From Phytopythium helicoides (lineage: Eukaryota; Oomycota; Peronosporomycetes; Pythiales; Pythiaceae): 64,000 nucleotides of DNA. How positions within the stretch are numbered: the first letter of the stretch is position 1; each line of letters begins with the position of its first letter. The notes under the pieces are model-generated. The model was given only the letters and a program-made list of their open reading frames with translations, ran no database searches and was not told where the DNA came from. Below, piece by piece: positions 37,201 to 49,691 of this stretch. Both the position numbers and the translations under genes were made by a program. The DNA lies in the NCBI GenBank assembly GCA_024867545.1, contig JANFNE010000010.1, forward strand, positions 744,001 to 808,000. Direction: 5' to 3'.

Positions 37201-40200
37201 CTTTATCGAAATTCTGGATGCAGAATCATTAAGTCGACTCTGGAAAGGAGGGTGCTATAGAGAAGGACTATTCATCTATCAAACGAATGGCCCTGTTATA
37301 GTTCGGTTTTCTAGTGATCAAGACGTATCTGGAGGAAGTTTCAGCGTCATTTATGCAACGGATTCTTCATTCACAGAGTCGGCAATTCCTGCACCTGGAG
37401 GATATTATTCTCGCTGTTCAAAGCATGGACAGCCTAAAGCCAGCGGAACATGCAAATGCAACGTCGGCTTTACAGGTGAGGACTGCAGCAATCGTATTGT
37501 ATGTTGCTCAGATTCAACTCGCTGCTCCCACCCTGTTTGCGACATAGACCCAGCGAACGTTATCGTGGTAGACACTAATGCAGGAGAAGACTCTCGGTCG
37601 GGAGCGATGATGAACGCAAGTGAAGCAGGGACAGCTTCCAAAGCGGTTCGGACTCTATCCAAAGCACTGAGTATAAGACGTGAAGACAGTTATATCTTCA
37701 TCTACCCCGGGACATATTCTGGGTCAATGAACCGAAAGCTGAATATTGCCGGCGCCAACCTCACAATTCAATCATTAAAAGGCTCGTATTGGACGACTAT
37801 TGATTGTTCGGATGCATCTCAAGCACTGCACATTGATTCCTCGGCGTTAGTGATCGGGGGGATTACGTTTCGAAACTGCTCAAGTAGAGATGGCGGTACA
37901 ATAAAGATACTTTCCAGCGAGCTTCACGCAGAAGACGTAGCCATTTTAGGCAGCTCTGCAGGGTGGCGTGGAGGTGGTATAACGACACAAGATTCGATTG
38001 TTTATCTATCCAAAAGTTATATTTCTCATTCGACATCAAGTGAATATGGTGGAGGGATTCACGCGATCAACTCTACTCTGACACTTGACAACGCAAATGT
38101 CACCTCGAGTTCGTCAGCAGATGGTGGTGCGATTGCGCTAATCGGTTCAAGTGTGTTAATCGGGATAGAGTCCGCAAGTTTGATAAACAACGAAGCCGAA
38201 AACTCAGGTGGTGCGATTCTAGTAGATACTATGGGTTCTGATCAAGGCTCAATTCGAGGAGTTTTGGTCGATTCAAATAGTGCTTCAATTGGTGGTGGGA
38301 TAGTAATCAACCCCGATTCATCATTGGAACTCAAAGACGTAGTAATTTCAAACAACTACGCAAAATACCAAGGGGGTGGTATCGCAATGAGCAATGGATC
38401 ATCCCTTCAAACCCAAGACGTATCCATCCAATTGAATAGAGCTTCGAGAGAGGGTGGAGGTATCTATGGAAGAACCATGGTAGAAATCCGTGACTCTCAA
38501 GTTGGGGATAAAGGGACTGTACTCATTAACAACACCGCCTATGCTGGAGGAGGAATCTACCTAATGCAAGCCGACGCAAAAATCGATGGCATGGTCATTG
38601 AAGGTGGGTCTGCTTTCTCGTATGGGGGAGGGCTTGCTGCAATGCGTAGCTCTGTGACGTTGAGTAGCTTGACCTTACAATTCAACAACGCAACTTCTGG
38701 AGGGGCAATCGCCGGAGTCGATACCACTTTCATATCGAGGGCGACGTGGCAATATCGCAAAACACTGCCACAAATGGGGGAGGACTTTCGCTCGATGCTT
38801 CATCGCTGCTTGGAAACAAAAGCGTTTGCAACCAAAACTCTGCTTCTGACGCTGGTGGTTGTATCTTCGTCAATGGAGACACCGTTTTTGGAAGCTCTCT
38901 ATGCTGACAGTAATGTCGCTGCCAGAGGAGGGAGTGTTGCAACTTCTGGCAGTCGGAGTAAGCTCATTTTCAAGGATATCGATGTTGTGGATTCTATAGC
39001 TTACCAAAGCGGTGGAGGCATCTGGATCGAAAATGCATTCCTAAATATCTCTGACTCCCGAGTGAGGAGTAGCGAAGCCCTGCTTGGAGGAGGTGTATAC
39101 AGCGCTTTCTCGACCATCGTTGGCACTTTTGTGATTGATAATTGTCGAGCAGAAAACGATGGCGGCGGATTGTATTTAACAGGCGCTAGCAGTCTTGTTT
39201 ACGCCTACGTGAGTAATTCGATGGCGCATCGTGGGGGTGCCCTCTTTATCACAAAGGCGTCAGTAACACTAGAAAATGTGGTTATGACTTCATCAACGGC
39301 GTTTCAAGACGGCGGTGGACTTTACTCAACCGAGTCGTCAATCTGGCTTTCCAACATAACTGTGTCAAATCATACGAGCCTAGTATCCGGGGGTGGCATG
39401 TTCTTAATGGACTCAGCCGTGGTTCACAATAATGTAACTATAGCGGGTGGTCAATCAAGAAATGGGGGAGGCGTCTACATGATCGAAAGTACATTCGAGG
39501 GTAGTAACTTTGATTATGAGACCACTGTTATTTCACAGAATTCTGCGTCTGAGAGTGGAGGGAATGTGTACATTCACAGCCCCAAAAACGGCTCCATACT
39601 CGCAGATACTGAAATTAGAAGGGAAGAGCTGCCGTCGATGGCGGGGGTCTAAAAATCTTTGACGGCTATGTGATCATACGCAACTGTCAAGTCACTGAAA
39701 ATATGGCGCCAACAGGAGGTGGACTGAGCATTGTCGGCGGATCTGAGTGTCGAATGACCAATGTAGATATTTCCAACAATAATGGTTCTCAGCAAGGAGG
39801 AGGAGTGAGCCTTGACAATTCAACGTTGCTACACGATACCGTACAGCTGAGCTATAACAGTGCACCTCTTGGTGGGGGATATTTTCGGCCGGAGTTGTTG
39901 TGGTTGATTTTGGAACACCATCTGTCGGTGTCAACAATATATCTCGTCTTCTTATGCTGATCGAATCGAACACTGCAACGTCTACAACAGAACAAAGTGG
40001 ATACGGTGGCTCCCTGTTCGTGTCAGCAGAGAGCTATACTATTGCACGCGGACTAGATGTTTATCGCTCTCGAGCGGATAAGGCGGGTGGGGGGATTTAC
40101 GTCGAGTCGAGCAAACTCCGACTTTCAAACTCCCAGATATCTCAATGTAACTCTAGCGATGGAGGAGCACTATATATCAAGGACAGAAGCAGAGTTGACG

Positions 40201-43200
40201 TATCTTCTACCTTGTTAGCTCAAAATTACGCGTCCAGTTCAGGTGGAGCAATTAGTGCGACAAGTTCGGGAAACAGCGTCCATAACGAGATTCGAGTACT
40301 TTTTTCTACGTTTGAGTCAAATGTTGCTGATATCAATGGAGGTGCTATTTCTCTTGAGAACACCAACATGGATGGTACTCACAACGTGTTGATAAATAAC
40401 ATGGCGAATCAAGGATCGGGTGGTGCAATAGCAAGTCTTGGAACCAGTGTTATACATATATTTGGCTGGGAGTTCTATAACAATACAGTTGGAGATGTCA
40501 ATGGACAGTTTGGAGGGACCATATATATAAAAGAAGGTGTGGAGTCGTCGATATCAGATTCGGTCATTCTAAGCAATTCAGAGGCAACACTAGTACGCTA
40601 TGGTGGATTAATTTACGTTCAAGGACCGTCAAGCAGCCTTTCCATTATAGGATCTAGGCTTGGACTCGGACAAGCATATTATGGTGGCGCAATTTATGCT
40701 GTAGATGCTTCAGTGTTGATTCAAAACACGACAATTGAGATGGGGTTTGCGTTCGAATTTGGAGGAGGGATCTTTGCTCAAAATGCCGACCTACGTGTGA
40801 CGGACTCGTCAATCGTCAATAACTTCGCGTACTACAGCGGTGGTGCAATCTTTATGAAAGCTAGCGGACATCTAGAGATGCTAAACTCAGTTATTGATTT
40901 GAATGCGGTTCAAGACAGCGGTGGTGCTATCTATTTGGCTTCTGGGGCCGAAATCTCCAGCGAAATTACTGACACTGCCTTGACAAGAAACTCAAACTAC
41001 GGTTACGGATCTGTGATTTATGTCGGGAGAAAGAATGAAATTGTGTTGACACGTTGTACGGTAAGCTACAATGGCGGTCAAAACACAGAAGCGGGTGCTC
41101 TCTACCTCATCGATGGCATCGGAACCGTTCGATATAGTGTTTTTGAGCATAACAGTGCTGTTTCTGGAGCCGCAATAGCTATTGCCCGGGACGGAAAACT
41201 AATCCTCGCAGATTCTACTCTAAAAAACAACTCTGCAACAAGTGCAGGAGGAGCTCTGTACGGCTCGGTACGAGCCGTTGCAAGTGTACTAAACACAAAC
41301 TTGGAACAAAACTCAGCCATTGAAGGTGGAGCTGTTTTCGCCACTGGGTCGTCAAAATTTGAGTTCAGGGATGTTCGAGCAACCCATAATCTTGCGCGAA
41401 GCTTTGGAGGTGCCTTCTCCTTCAGGGGAATGGCATCTTTGAAGGTTACAGCCAGTCAGATTCATTTCAATGGCGCTTATACCGGAGGAGGCATATCTCT
41501 AGATGAGAATACATCGTCTGTTATCACAACTTCGGACTTTGGGAGTAATTCAGCAACTGACTTTGGAGGTGCAATATATATTAACAGACTGTCAAAGGTG
41601 TCGACGAAATCTCCGATGACATACACGAGCTTGCAATTCGATACGAACGACGCCGCTGCAGGGAGCGACATCTTCTGGGTTTTTCATCCTTGGTTCGTGC
41701 TCAATTGTGATAATTGTCATTCGTACACCGGAGAAAATGCAAATATCGCAACAAGTGCCACAACAATTACCGCGGGTTGGTGGCCAGAAGCGGTAACCAG
41801 TGGGGTGAAGCTAAGTGCTAACAAAATCCACACAAATAGTACCCTTATCAATGGCCGCCGTCTTGGTGATTCGTCCTCTCAAAAGGCTGAGCGGACAAAT
41901 GCGGAGAATTCAAATCCTGCACTCGATACACTTTGGCCGACAATGGTTGTTCGCGACTACTACGGAATGATTGCGAGTCAAGATAACCAAACCATGTGCA
42001 TTGCGCACGTAAGTAATGATGAAAACGATACGTTCTCCTTCTTTCCATCAGGTTGGGTAGCCGTGTCAAACGGTTATATCACATTTGAGAATGCAGAGAT
42101 TCTTTCTATCTCACGTACCAAGCCGTACACACTCAACGTGGAATGTTCACTCTCTTCCGACGTCGACAGTGGGCTATCAATTAACATTACTGTGGAGAGG
42201 TGCTTGGCGGGCTATGAAAATGTCGACGGGTACGTGTAAGCTTGGAGCTCAACCTGTCACCTCGCTCTTCACTAACATATATTGCTCTTGATGATAGACT
42301 TTGTCTCTCGTGTGAAAAGGGCAAATACAGGTACGCATTGGCTTTAATGTTCACGTTTTGGACGAGTACGATATCTAACAGGAAAAACTCAGTCTGGATG
42401 GCTGGAAGTGCTATCTTTGCCCTCTTGGAGCGACATGTGAGATGACAGATGAAGATGGTGTTACTGTGGGTGTTGGTGTTCCAACCCGTGAGGAAGGCTA
42501 TTACTTGTCTGAAAGTCGCGAGACTTTATTGAAGTCTAGTTGTGTTAACCCATCGTTGTGGGCGGCGGAAGATCCCTGTAAGGGAGTCGTTGGCGACTCG
42601 CTCTCTGAGCGAATTTACAGATGTTCGTCATTGGAAGGATTTGAAAGCTACTGGAACCGAAAGCGTATATTTGCGTGTATATCAGGCATGGAGTACTACG
42701 GATGCGATGTATGCTCGTTCACCCATTACAAATAACTGGTCGTATGTTAGTACCTGACAATTGTTGTTCGTGTATATCCTAGACATACGATGCCTGCATC
42801 AAAGATAATTCGACCCTGGTGGCTTCTCAGCTCTCGACATCGTCACTATCATCGTCATTCAACGTTGCCGATCAGTGCGATCTGGGCTACGTTGGGATCA
42901 TGTGCGCGACATGTGATGACGAATATTACAGAGTCTCCAACGGCTCTTGCAGACGTACGTTCCAATGTATAGTGTATATGGCTATTCAAACCGTCAACTT
43001 ACTTGGTGTGTGCCGTATTCCGCAGCTTGCAAAGATCCCAAGGACCCTGCAGTTGCTCGGATGACACGACTTCTCACAGTTATCCCAATCGCTTATGCTC
43101 TGTTTGGCATTGCGGTGGTTTGCTATTTCTTCTACGATGGCTCCGAAAAGGATATTTTGAAGTATGCGCGAGCTGCTAAGAAATTCCAACTCTACGGTCC

Positions 43201-45598
43201 CGATTCAGAAAGAAATTCCATAATACGCTCAGTACAAATCTACACCCAAGAACGAGTTAGTCGTATGATTCAAACAATGAGGGCTTCAATTCCGACTCGT
43301 CGTCAGCGTGTATGGTTGTTTGGAATCGCTCCTGTAGCCCTGCCTACGCCTGGATTTCGCGCCGAGAAGTTCAAAATTCTCCTAGGATTCTTTCAAGTGT
43401 TTGGAGGGTTTAAGCGCACGTATGAGATCCCGTGGCCAGACGATATGAATCGCCTTTTGGACGTATACTCTATCGTTGATTTCAACTTCATCGATACAAC
43501 AAGTGTCGAGTGCTTTTACCGGCGCAACTACTTTGCAAGTTACCGGCTGTCACTGTTTGCAGTGGTGGTCCTTTTGATGGTCACTCTGTTCTTACTTGGT
43601 TGGGGCAGCGTACGCTATCGCGTTGTTCTATCGACGCTTCCTCGCCACTGTGTTAAATGTGGTCTCCCAGTGTTTCATATGCTTCACCGCGTGCCCCAGA
43701 CTCTTGTAAAGCGTGCAACAAAGGTTTCAATGCTCAAAATGCAGCAAAAGAAGCACATGAGTGACAGTTTTATGAAGCAATCGCTGGGTACGCGCATGAA
43801 GGCAAACCTGTCTTCTCGCGCCGAAGATGCGTTCAACAGCGCAAAACATTGGGTTAGTCGCACTAGTTTCGGACAATCTGTGATGCGCATAGCATTGAAG
43901 ACCCGTTTGCCAGCCTCGAGCTCTGAGCACAAGGCAAGCTGTCCTACGTCCCATCGAATTAGCAACGATGTGCAGGCCATGGTGGTAAGAAGCAACATTC
44001 GTTTATGGCGTGCTCGGATTCGACTTCGCCTCAACTATAAGACCTACCAGAACCGCTGCATTAAGCTTTTGTTTTGGTACACAATGCGGCTCAGTTATCA
44101 CTGAAGTGCTCGCAGACTAACCATATCTGTGAATGCAATACAGGATTCTGCTGCTCTTCTATCCCGACTTGTCAGCACGAGTTATTGGGATATTTTATTG
44201 CGAAGAGATCGGCCCCTACTACTATTTGACGCGCGATCGCCGTTTCCGTTGCTACGAAGGGGAATGGCTAGCCTACCTACCATTGAGTATCGTTTTGATT
44301 CTCTTCTGGGTCATTGGTAAGTCATTTTCCACATTGCTGCTTGATTTTGCTGAGCCAGAACTGATTTGTCTTCTAGGAGTGCCGTTGTTTTTTTGGTTGA
44401 TTTTGTTCATCAAACGGCGCCATGGCGTTGCTGACACGCTGGTACTACTGGAGGATCCTTCCAACATTGAGCGGAAAGAGCGCCTTCTTGTTGAAGTCCG
44501 CCGCGATCTCATTGACCGTGGCAAGAAAGTTGACGAGGATACTATTCAACTCTTCGAGAGCGAGATGTTAGCAGAGTACTTGCGTAACCGGAAGCTACAG
44601 GTGCGCAGATCCAATGCCTGTTCTAGTGTCTGAGGTTTATTTCTGAGATAGATGGGGTTTACATGAACAGGAGCCAACAGTGATTGCTCAGGTTGGGTTC
44701 ATTTATCACGCATGTTCGTATCCGTCATTGAATTACCTCATGAACGGAAGTCTATGTACTAACCCGAATCGCTTTGAGTAGACGATGCAAGATTCTGGTG
44801 GTTTGAAGTCTGGGATCTAGGACGCAAGCTCTTTCTCAACTGTGTTGTCGGCTTACTTGCAAGTTCAGCTGCTAATCGTATGATTTCAGGACTCGTCGTG
44901 TTGTGCGTATCCTATCCTGCTGTAGCTGTGTGCTGTTGGGCTTCAACGGCACTAACTACTATCTCGTTGCAGGCTTGTGTATCTGTCCGTCATGCTCTTT
45001 TTCCAGCCGTATAAGTTTCAATCCGACAGTGCCCTGGCTGGAATAACCCAGATCCAGCTCTTTATCACTCTTTTCTGTACGAAATACGATGTCGTTTTCA
45101 TTAACTTCCGCCGCCTACTAACGAACTCAAAACGTGTTGCTTCCTCTGTACGTAGGTGGTTTGATCCTGAAGTTGGGCTCACATACCCTCGAAGACAGTG
45201 TGATCTTGCTCCTGACCTACACGGCATTTGCAACCAACGTGTGCACCATAGCGTATGCCGTACTCAGCATCATCCATGAACGATACCTGTCTCTTCGCCA
45301 GGTCCAACGTCAAGTGCGTGAAAACCACCGCCGTGCCATCCAACTGCATGTGCGAAAACTCTGGCGTCGAGCGTACGGATATGCTTTCACGGAGGTCTAC
45401 CTGCGAGACCTCTCGATCCGCCCAATGCCCGTGCATGTATTGCTTGAGATTGCCCGCCGCGATCGAGCTGCTCGAATGAATGCGGAGCTAGAAGAGCAGC
45501 TTGAAAAGACCGTGCCACATCTAGAAAGGTCACCACAAAAACCACATTCTGAAAGCACAGTCGAGAGAGCTGGCGACGAGTTGCAACAGTCCTCTTGA
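22293..45598 (+). CDS. Giant surface protein: FN3 / Calx-beta / CUB / EGF / beta-helix / multi-pass TM
   Basis: I read this as one gene encoding roughly 7,000 residues, interrupted by many 60-90 nt introns and some frame slips. It begins with a signal peptide (ATG 22293, hydrophobic core LAWLVLLLVAVDLGI). The ectodomain has about 36 fibronectin type III repeats mixed with about five Calx-beta domains, then a CUB domain, an EGF-like unit, a long parallel beta-helix, a Cys-rich stretch and a C-terminal multi-pass region with motifs such as ILLGFFQVFGGF, EIPWP and FWWFEVWDLGRKLF. Similar C-termini occur in large beta-helix membrane proteins of many protists. A cell-surface adhesion or sensing role is inferred. 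The slips prevent a clean exon list, and two or more adjacent genes cannot be excluded, although I see no second signal peptide or clear terminal stop before 45598. Confidence 0.6.
22530..36960 (+). other. Fibronectin III array with interspersed Calx-beta domains
   Basis: Ectodomain of the giant protein. FN3 units recur about every 270-300 nt with a shared grammar: P-S-x-P start, (S/T)GG before a W or hydrophobic core strand, PP-x-D-x-GG, and a final YxVxVxAxNxxG. Examples are IEIAWSPPDDLAGVPLYGY (about 27850) and ISLQWSPPDDMGGLPILQY (about 36040). Calx-beta segments, ending ILDDGDAG or similar, lie near 25760-26450, 29260-29930 (two) and 32585-33290 (two). Longest uninterrupted frames are 24945-25640, 25740-26870, 27414-31215, 31630-33385 and 34813-36494. 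Frame slips occur near 26870, 31218, 31238, 31383 and 31430. N-glycosylation sequons are frequent. Confidence 0.85.
36990..37510 (+). other. CUB domain and EGF-like module of the giant protein
   Basis: The CUB domain starts FCLGSSGQIAVDNY, continues across an intron at 37094-37168 into FERFDLECDHDFIEILD, and ends PVIVRFSSDQDVSGGSFSVIY. An EGF-like unit follows (CSKHGQPKASGTCKCNVGFTG). They separate the FN3 array from the beta-helix. Confidence 0.75.
37560..42060 (+). other. Parallel beta-helix (PbH1/pectin-lyase-like) region of the giant protein
   Basis: The region begins with IFIYPGTYSGSMNRKLNI, a typical beta-helix opening, then many rungs with the pattern GG-(A/G)-(I/L)-x-hydrophobic, about 60-75 nt each, such as SGGAILVDTMG and DGGGLYLTG. 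No catalytic pectinase residues are obvious, so a structural or adhesive role fits better. Frame slips occur near 38735-38745 and 38900, bracketing a wrong-frame stretch, and near 39650 and 39895. Confidence 0.8.
42240..45598 (+). other. Cys-rich and C-terminal multi-pass membrane region of the giant protein
   Basis: Cys-rich segments (LCLSCEKGKY, CATCDDEYYRVSNGSC) are followed by hydrophobic segments near 43080-43130, 43540-43610, 44130-44330, 44360-44400, 44820-44910, 44970-45120 and 45190-45270. KILLGFFQVFGGF with EIPWPDDMNRLL, then WWFEVWDLGRKLF, are recurrent in protist beta-helix membrane proteins. The cytoplasmic tail is basic and ends at 45598, 101 bp before the convergent SMC2 stop. 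Confidence 0.7.
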
Positions 45599-45699
45599 GC
45601 ATCAATCTGCACAGTAGTTCGAATATTCTAATAAATGTGTTTTGAACCTGGTGTTCGTGTTGGGATTAGACGCTCAAACAAAACGATCTTCCGTGCAGC

Positions 45700-48600
45700 C
45701 TACTTCTTCGACGGGACAGTACGTGTCACGGTGGACACGCCGTCAACGAACTTGGTGCGGAAGACTACGTTAGCATTGTTGAACATGCCCTCCTTTAGGG
45801 ATACGACGATGAATTGTGAGTGGGAGAAGTGGGACCGGATCATCTGGCCGATATTCTGCGTGTGCGAAAGATCAAGGGCAGCGTCGACCTCATCAAGAAT
45901 GTACATTGGCGCAGGCTTGAATAGCAGCAGCGACAAGATGAGCGACAAAGCAAGCAGGGATCGCTGACCACCACTAAGCTCTGTCAGGCTCTCTTTCCAA
46001 ACACCGCCGAACGCAACGCGAACCTGTAGACCGTCAAGAATAGTCCCATTCGCAGGAGGGTCAAGTTTGGCATGTGTCCCGGGCAGAAGAGTCGAGAAAA
46101 TGGAACCAAAGTCCTTGGTCACCTTGACCCAAGTCGTTTCGAGCGCCTCATTCTTCTTTTGATCGAGCTCTTTAATCACCGAAGTGATTTTTTCTTTGTC
46201 GTTTTCAATAATATGGCGCTTGTTCATGAGCCCTTGATATTCCTGTTCTGCCTTCTCGATCATGCCCATAACTTTTTTGTTGATCTTCTTGGATAATGCG
46301 CCTTGGATCTCTTTCAGCTCTAGCAGTCGATGATTTGCACTTTCAGGATCACGACGCTGAAAGTCGTAATCAGTATGCTCCCTCCCAAAGAACTCCTTTT
46401 CGGTTTCAATCCAGGGGTGTGCCTTCTCTAACTTCTTGACCATCACTTTGGCGTCGCTTTCATCTTTAACCAACCGAGAGATTTTGTGCTCCGTCTTCTT
46501 GCGCTCCAGTTGCAGACCAGTTTTCTTCTTTGACATCTCGCTGAGGCGGACCGTCAACTCCTTCAGTTGTTGGTCGTACATTGTCAAATTGCTCCGCCGC
46601 TTCTCCAATTGTTGATTGGCCTCGTCATAACTGCTTTGCACTTCTGCTAGTTTTTCCTCGAGTTTCTTCTCCTCCTTCCGTAGAGTTGCTAGCTCCTTCT
46701 GAATTCCACCAACAGTCTCCGAGTTACTTTCCAGCTCTTGCTCTGCTGACTCAGATTCAAGAACCAATTCGGAGAGTTCTTGTTGAGCAGCCTTGAGTTG
46801 GCTATCAATCTTCTGCGCCTCCTTCTTCGACTCTGCAAATCGTTTCTCCAAAACACCGATCTTCGACTGCCGCGACGACTTTAGATTTGTAATGTCGACC
46901 TCCAAGCTTTTGATCTCCTTTGTGAGTTGGCCAATGGCCAGCTTCTTTGCCACGAGTACCTCCTGATCGTCACGGAACTGCTCTTCGGCCGCTGTTACCT
47001 CGCGCTCAAGCTGGGCATGGGTGCTATCAGCGATACGCTCGTCAAGCAGCCGAAGCTCATGCTCCTTGAGCTCGATTTGGTGCTTCATGTGGCGGAACTG
47101 TTCGGCATCCTGTCAACGAATAAAAATGAGTTGGCACACTTTTCATTTCATGTTCATAGGAGACTTCAAACAAATACCTGTTTCATGCCCTCAAGCGCAC
47201 GAGATGCGTCTTCGTACTCACGCTTCAGCTCAGAGAGCTTCCGCGTACTGCTAATCAAATGGTGCAGTTTCAATAGCACTGGAGTACCGCTTGAAGGTGC
47301 AGAGCCACCCTGCAGCGTTCCCGCTGGGTCAAACGAGTCACCGTCGAGTGTCACTGTCCGTACTTTGATGTCGCGGTGAAACGTGATCGTCTTGGCTAGC
47401 TCGCTTGTCTCGCAAATGATGGTCGACCCAAAGGCGTATTCCATTGCAGGTAGAAGTTCATGATCGAAGTGGATAAGCTCCATTGCATCCCATACCTTTC
47501 CACCATGTTGCTGCGCAATTTGTCGTGCCTTGTCCATCTTGCGAGGATCAACCGTGCGACGAGAGATACGGTTGAGTGGAATTATCGTGACGCGGTTCAC
47601 GAGACGCCCCTGCTTGAGAATGTCCTTCGCTGTCTTCTCATTGTCAACAACTACTTGGTACAGCTTTCCGCCTGCAGCAATCTCCAGTGCCAGCGCACAC
47701 CACTCATGCTTTGTCTCCAACAGATTAGCAAGCACACCCTTGACACTGTCACGACGGAAATTCCTGTAAGGGTCCGTATACTTGAAGTCTAGACGAGAAG
47801 ACAAGCCAGATGACGCTTCATCGACGTCACGCTCGCAACCACGGATTCGATCGTGGAGGTCCCGAACCTGATCGTGCAAGTGCCGCTCCTCGTCCGGATT
47901 GAATCTTCGCGTGAAATCATCGATGCCATCCTGCATGCGCTTCAAATCAGCCACCTGACGCTCTCGTTGCTCAGTGAGCGCGTGGTTGTTGGACCGAGTC
48001 TGCTGCGCTTCGCGTCGCTTATGTTGAATGCTTTCCTCCAAGTGCTTAAGCCGCATATTGAGTTGTTTGATAGCTGTGTGAGTCGCTTGCAGCTCTCGCT
48101 GCTTAAGTGCAAGGCGCTCCGAAAGCGATTCGTCGCTATCGCCAGTTTGCTCCATACCGGCATTCAAAGCCTGGATCTGGCGCTGGTAGTCATTTGTCTC
48201 CGAGTGTTTGGCCTTGAACGCAGATTCGATTTCATTGACCTTCTGCTTTGCCTTTTCGATGTCCCTCGACAGCTTTTCTATGCCTAATTCGGCTTCCGCG
48301 CGCTGGTCCTTGATCGATTGCTCTGTCTTCACCTGATGCTCAATTGAAGCGCGAACATGAGTAAGCTTTGTCGTAAACTTGACAACCTCCTTGCCAACTT
48401 TCTCGGCGTTATCTTTGAGTTTCTGAAACTCCTTGCCCATCTCTTTGTCGCGCTGCTTCTCAAGTTTTTCGATTTCATCATCAGCGGCAGCCATCTCTTC
48501 GACGATTTTCTCCTCTTGCTGCTCTGCCTCACGCTGAGCCTCTTGCATCAGCTCAACTCGCTGGGCCGTGTTCTGCAACGCATCTTGGGCTTTTTGATAG

Positions 48601-49313
48601 TCGTAGGCAACGCAGAATCGCTGAAGCCGCTCAATTTCGGTATTGTTTGCCGCCCACTTGAGGTAATGGGTCTTTTCGGCGCGCAACTTCTCGAGCGTGG
48701 GCGTGATCTCTTCAGCCAGAATGTTGTTGATCTCTTCGACTTTTTTCTCCTTCTTCATCATCGTCTTAAGGGCCGCCTGCTTTTTGTTCTCGTACATGCG
48801 CGTGCCGGCAGCCTCCTCAATCATGCCTAGGATCTCGGGCGGCTTCATGTTGAGCACTTTCGTGATGCGACCTTGCATGATTAGGAAGTGCGGGTTGTTG
48901 ACGTTGAGCTGCACCGAGTGGAAGAGATTCTGTACCTGGCTGACCTGCGCCGTGTGGCCATTGATGAGGTATTTGTTGCGTCCACCGATAACGACCTGTC
49001 GCGCGACAGAGATCTGCTCATACTGCTCGTATCCGACTGGCGAGGCCTTGGGGTCGGCGTTGTTGAACACAATCGTGACGCTGGCCTTGGTCACGCCAGC
49101 TTGGCCCTGCTTGTACACGAGCTCCTGCAGGTTGTTGGCGCGCACCTGGGACAGGTTGGTGATGCCCAGCACGAAGCAGATGGCGTCGAGCACGTTGGAC
49201 TTGCCGCTGCCATTGAGTCCCGTGATGGCGTTGAAGCGCGGGTCGAAGCCGCTCACCACCGTGCGCGTCGCGTACGACTTGAACCCGTCCAGGATGATTT
49301 CCTCGATGAACAT
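45700..49313 (-). CDS. SMC2: Condensin subunit SMC2
   Basis: ATPase subunit of condensin I/II, which compacts mitotic chromosomes with SMC4. Two exons, complement of 47178-49313 and 45700-47109 (68-nt intron, phase 0), encode 1,181 residues, a usual SMC2 length. The N-terminus [18 protein letters not shown] and Walker A GLNGSGKS at residues 32-39 are SMC2-like. A long coiled coil follows, broken by a hinge near residues 510-680 ([24 protein letters not shown]). The C-terminal head has signature [13 protein letters not shown] and Walker [12 protein letters not shown], followed by [16 protein letters not shown]. No frame slips are seen in 3.5 kb. The start at 49313 matches the family start exactly; the open frame upstream to 49505 is not needed. 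Confidence 0.96.
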
Positions 49314-49691
49314 GGCTCCTTCAGCTGTTTCTGGGGCTCCAGAGCTCGGGAAAACGCGCAAAAAGCCGCTGGCAGGATCTACAGACGCCGCAAGCAACAC
49401 CAAAAGCCTCCACGCAGCGAGGGGAAGCGCAGGAGCCGCGAGCGGGAGCCTCGAGTCTCGCCGCCAAGGTGCTGCCTTTCCAAACCTGCAGCGGTGATTC
49501 GGCACTGGAACTGGTGGCGCGAAACCGCTTTCAAAAGCGAGGATTGGCTGAAACTACTTCAAAACATCGATGATGATTGGCTTGCTGTATGAATTATTTT
49601 TGTCAAATACGTATAGCTAAAAAATGAAATGACAGTAGAAGTATCAGATGCGTCCGTGAAAGGGCGTAGCTGCTCAACGTTGAAGCGAGCC
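49314..49691. other. Divergent spacer between SMC2 and the Kizuna-like gene
   Basis: A 378-bp spacer that must hold both promoters. A CCAAT box in minus orientation (ATTGG near 49543) is visible. No RNA gene or repeat is seen. Confidence 0.4.

Noticed and set aside
37560..42060. Beta-helix region as a pectin-degrading enzyme
   Set aside because: No catalytic motif of pectate lyases or polygalacturonases is visible; the GG-rich rungs fit a structural repeat.
46072..49592. Plus-strand open frames opposite SMC2
   Set aside because: Antisense shadows of a fully recognisable SMC2 gene.
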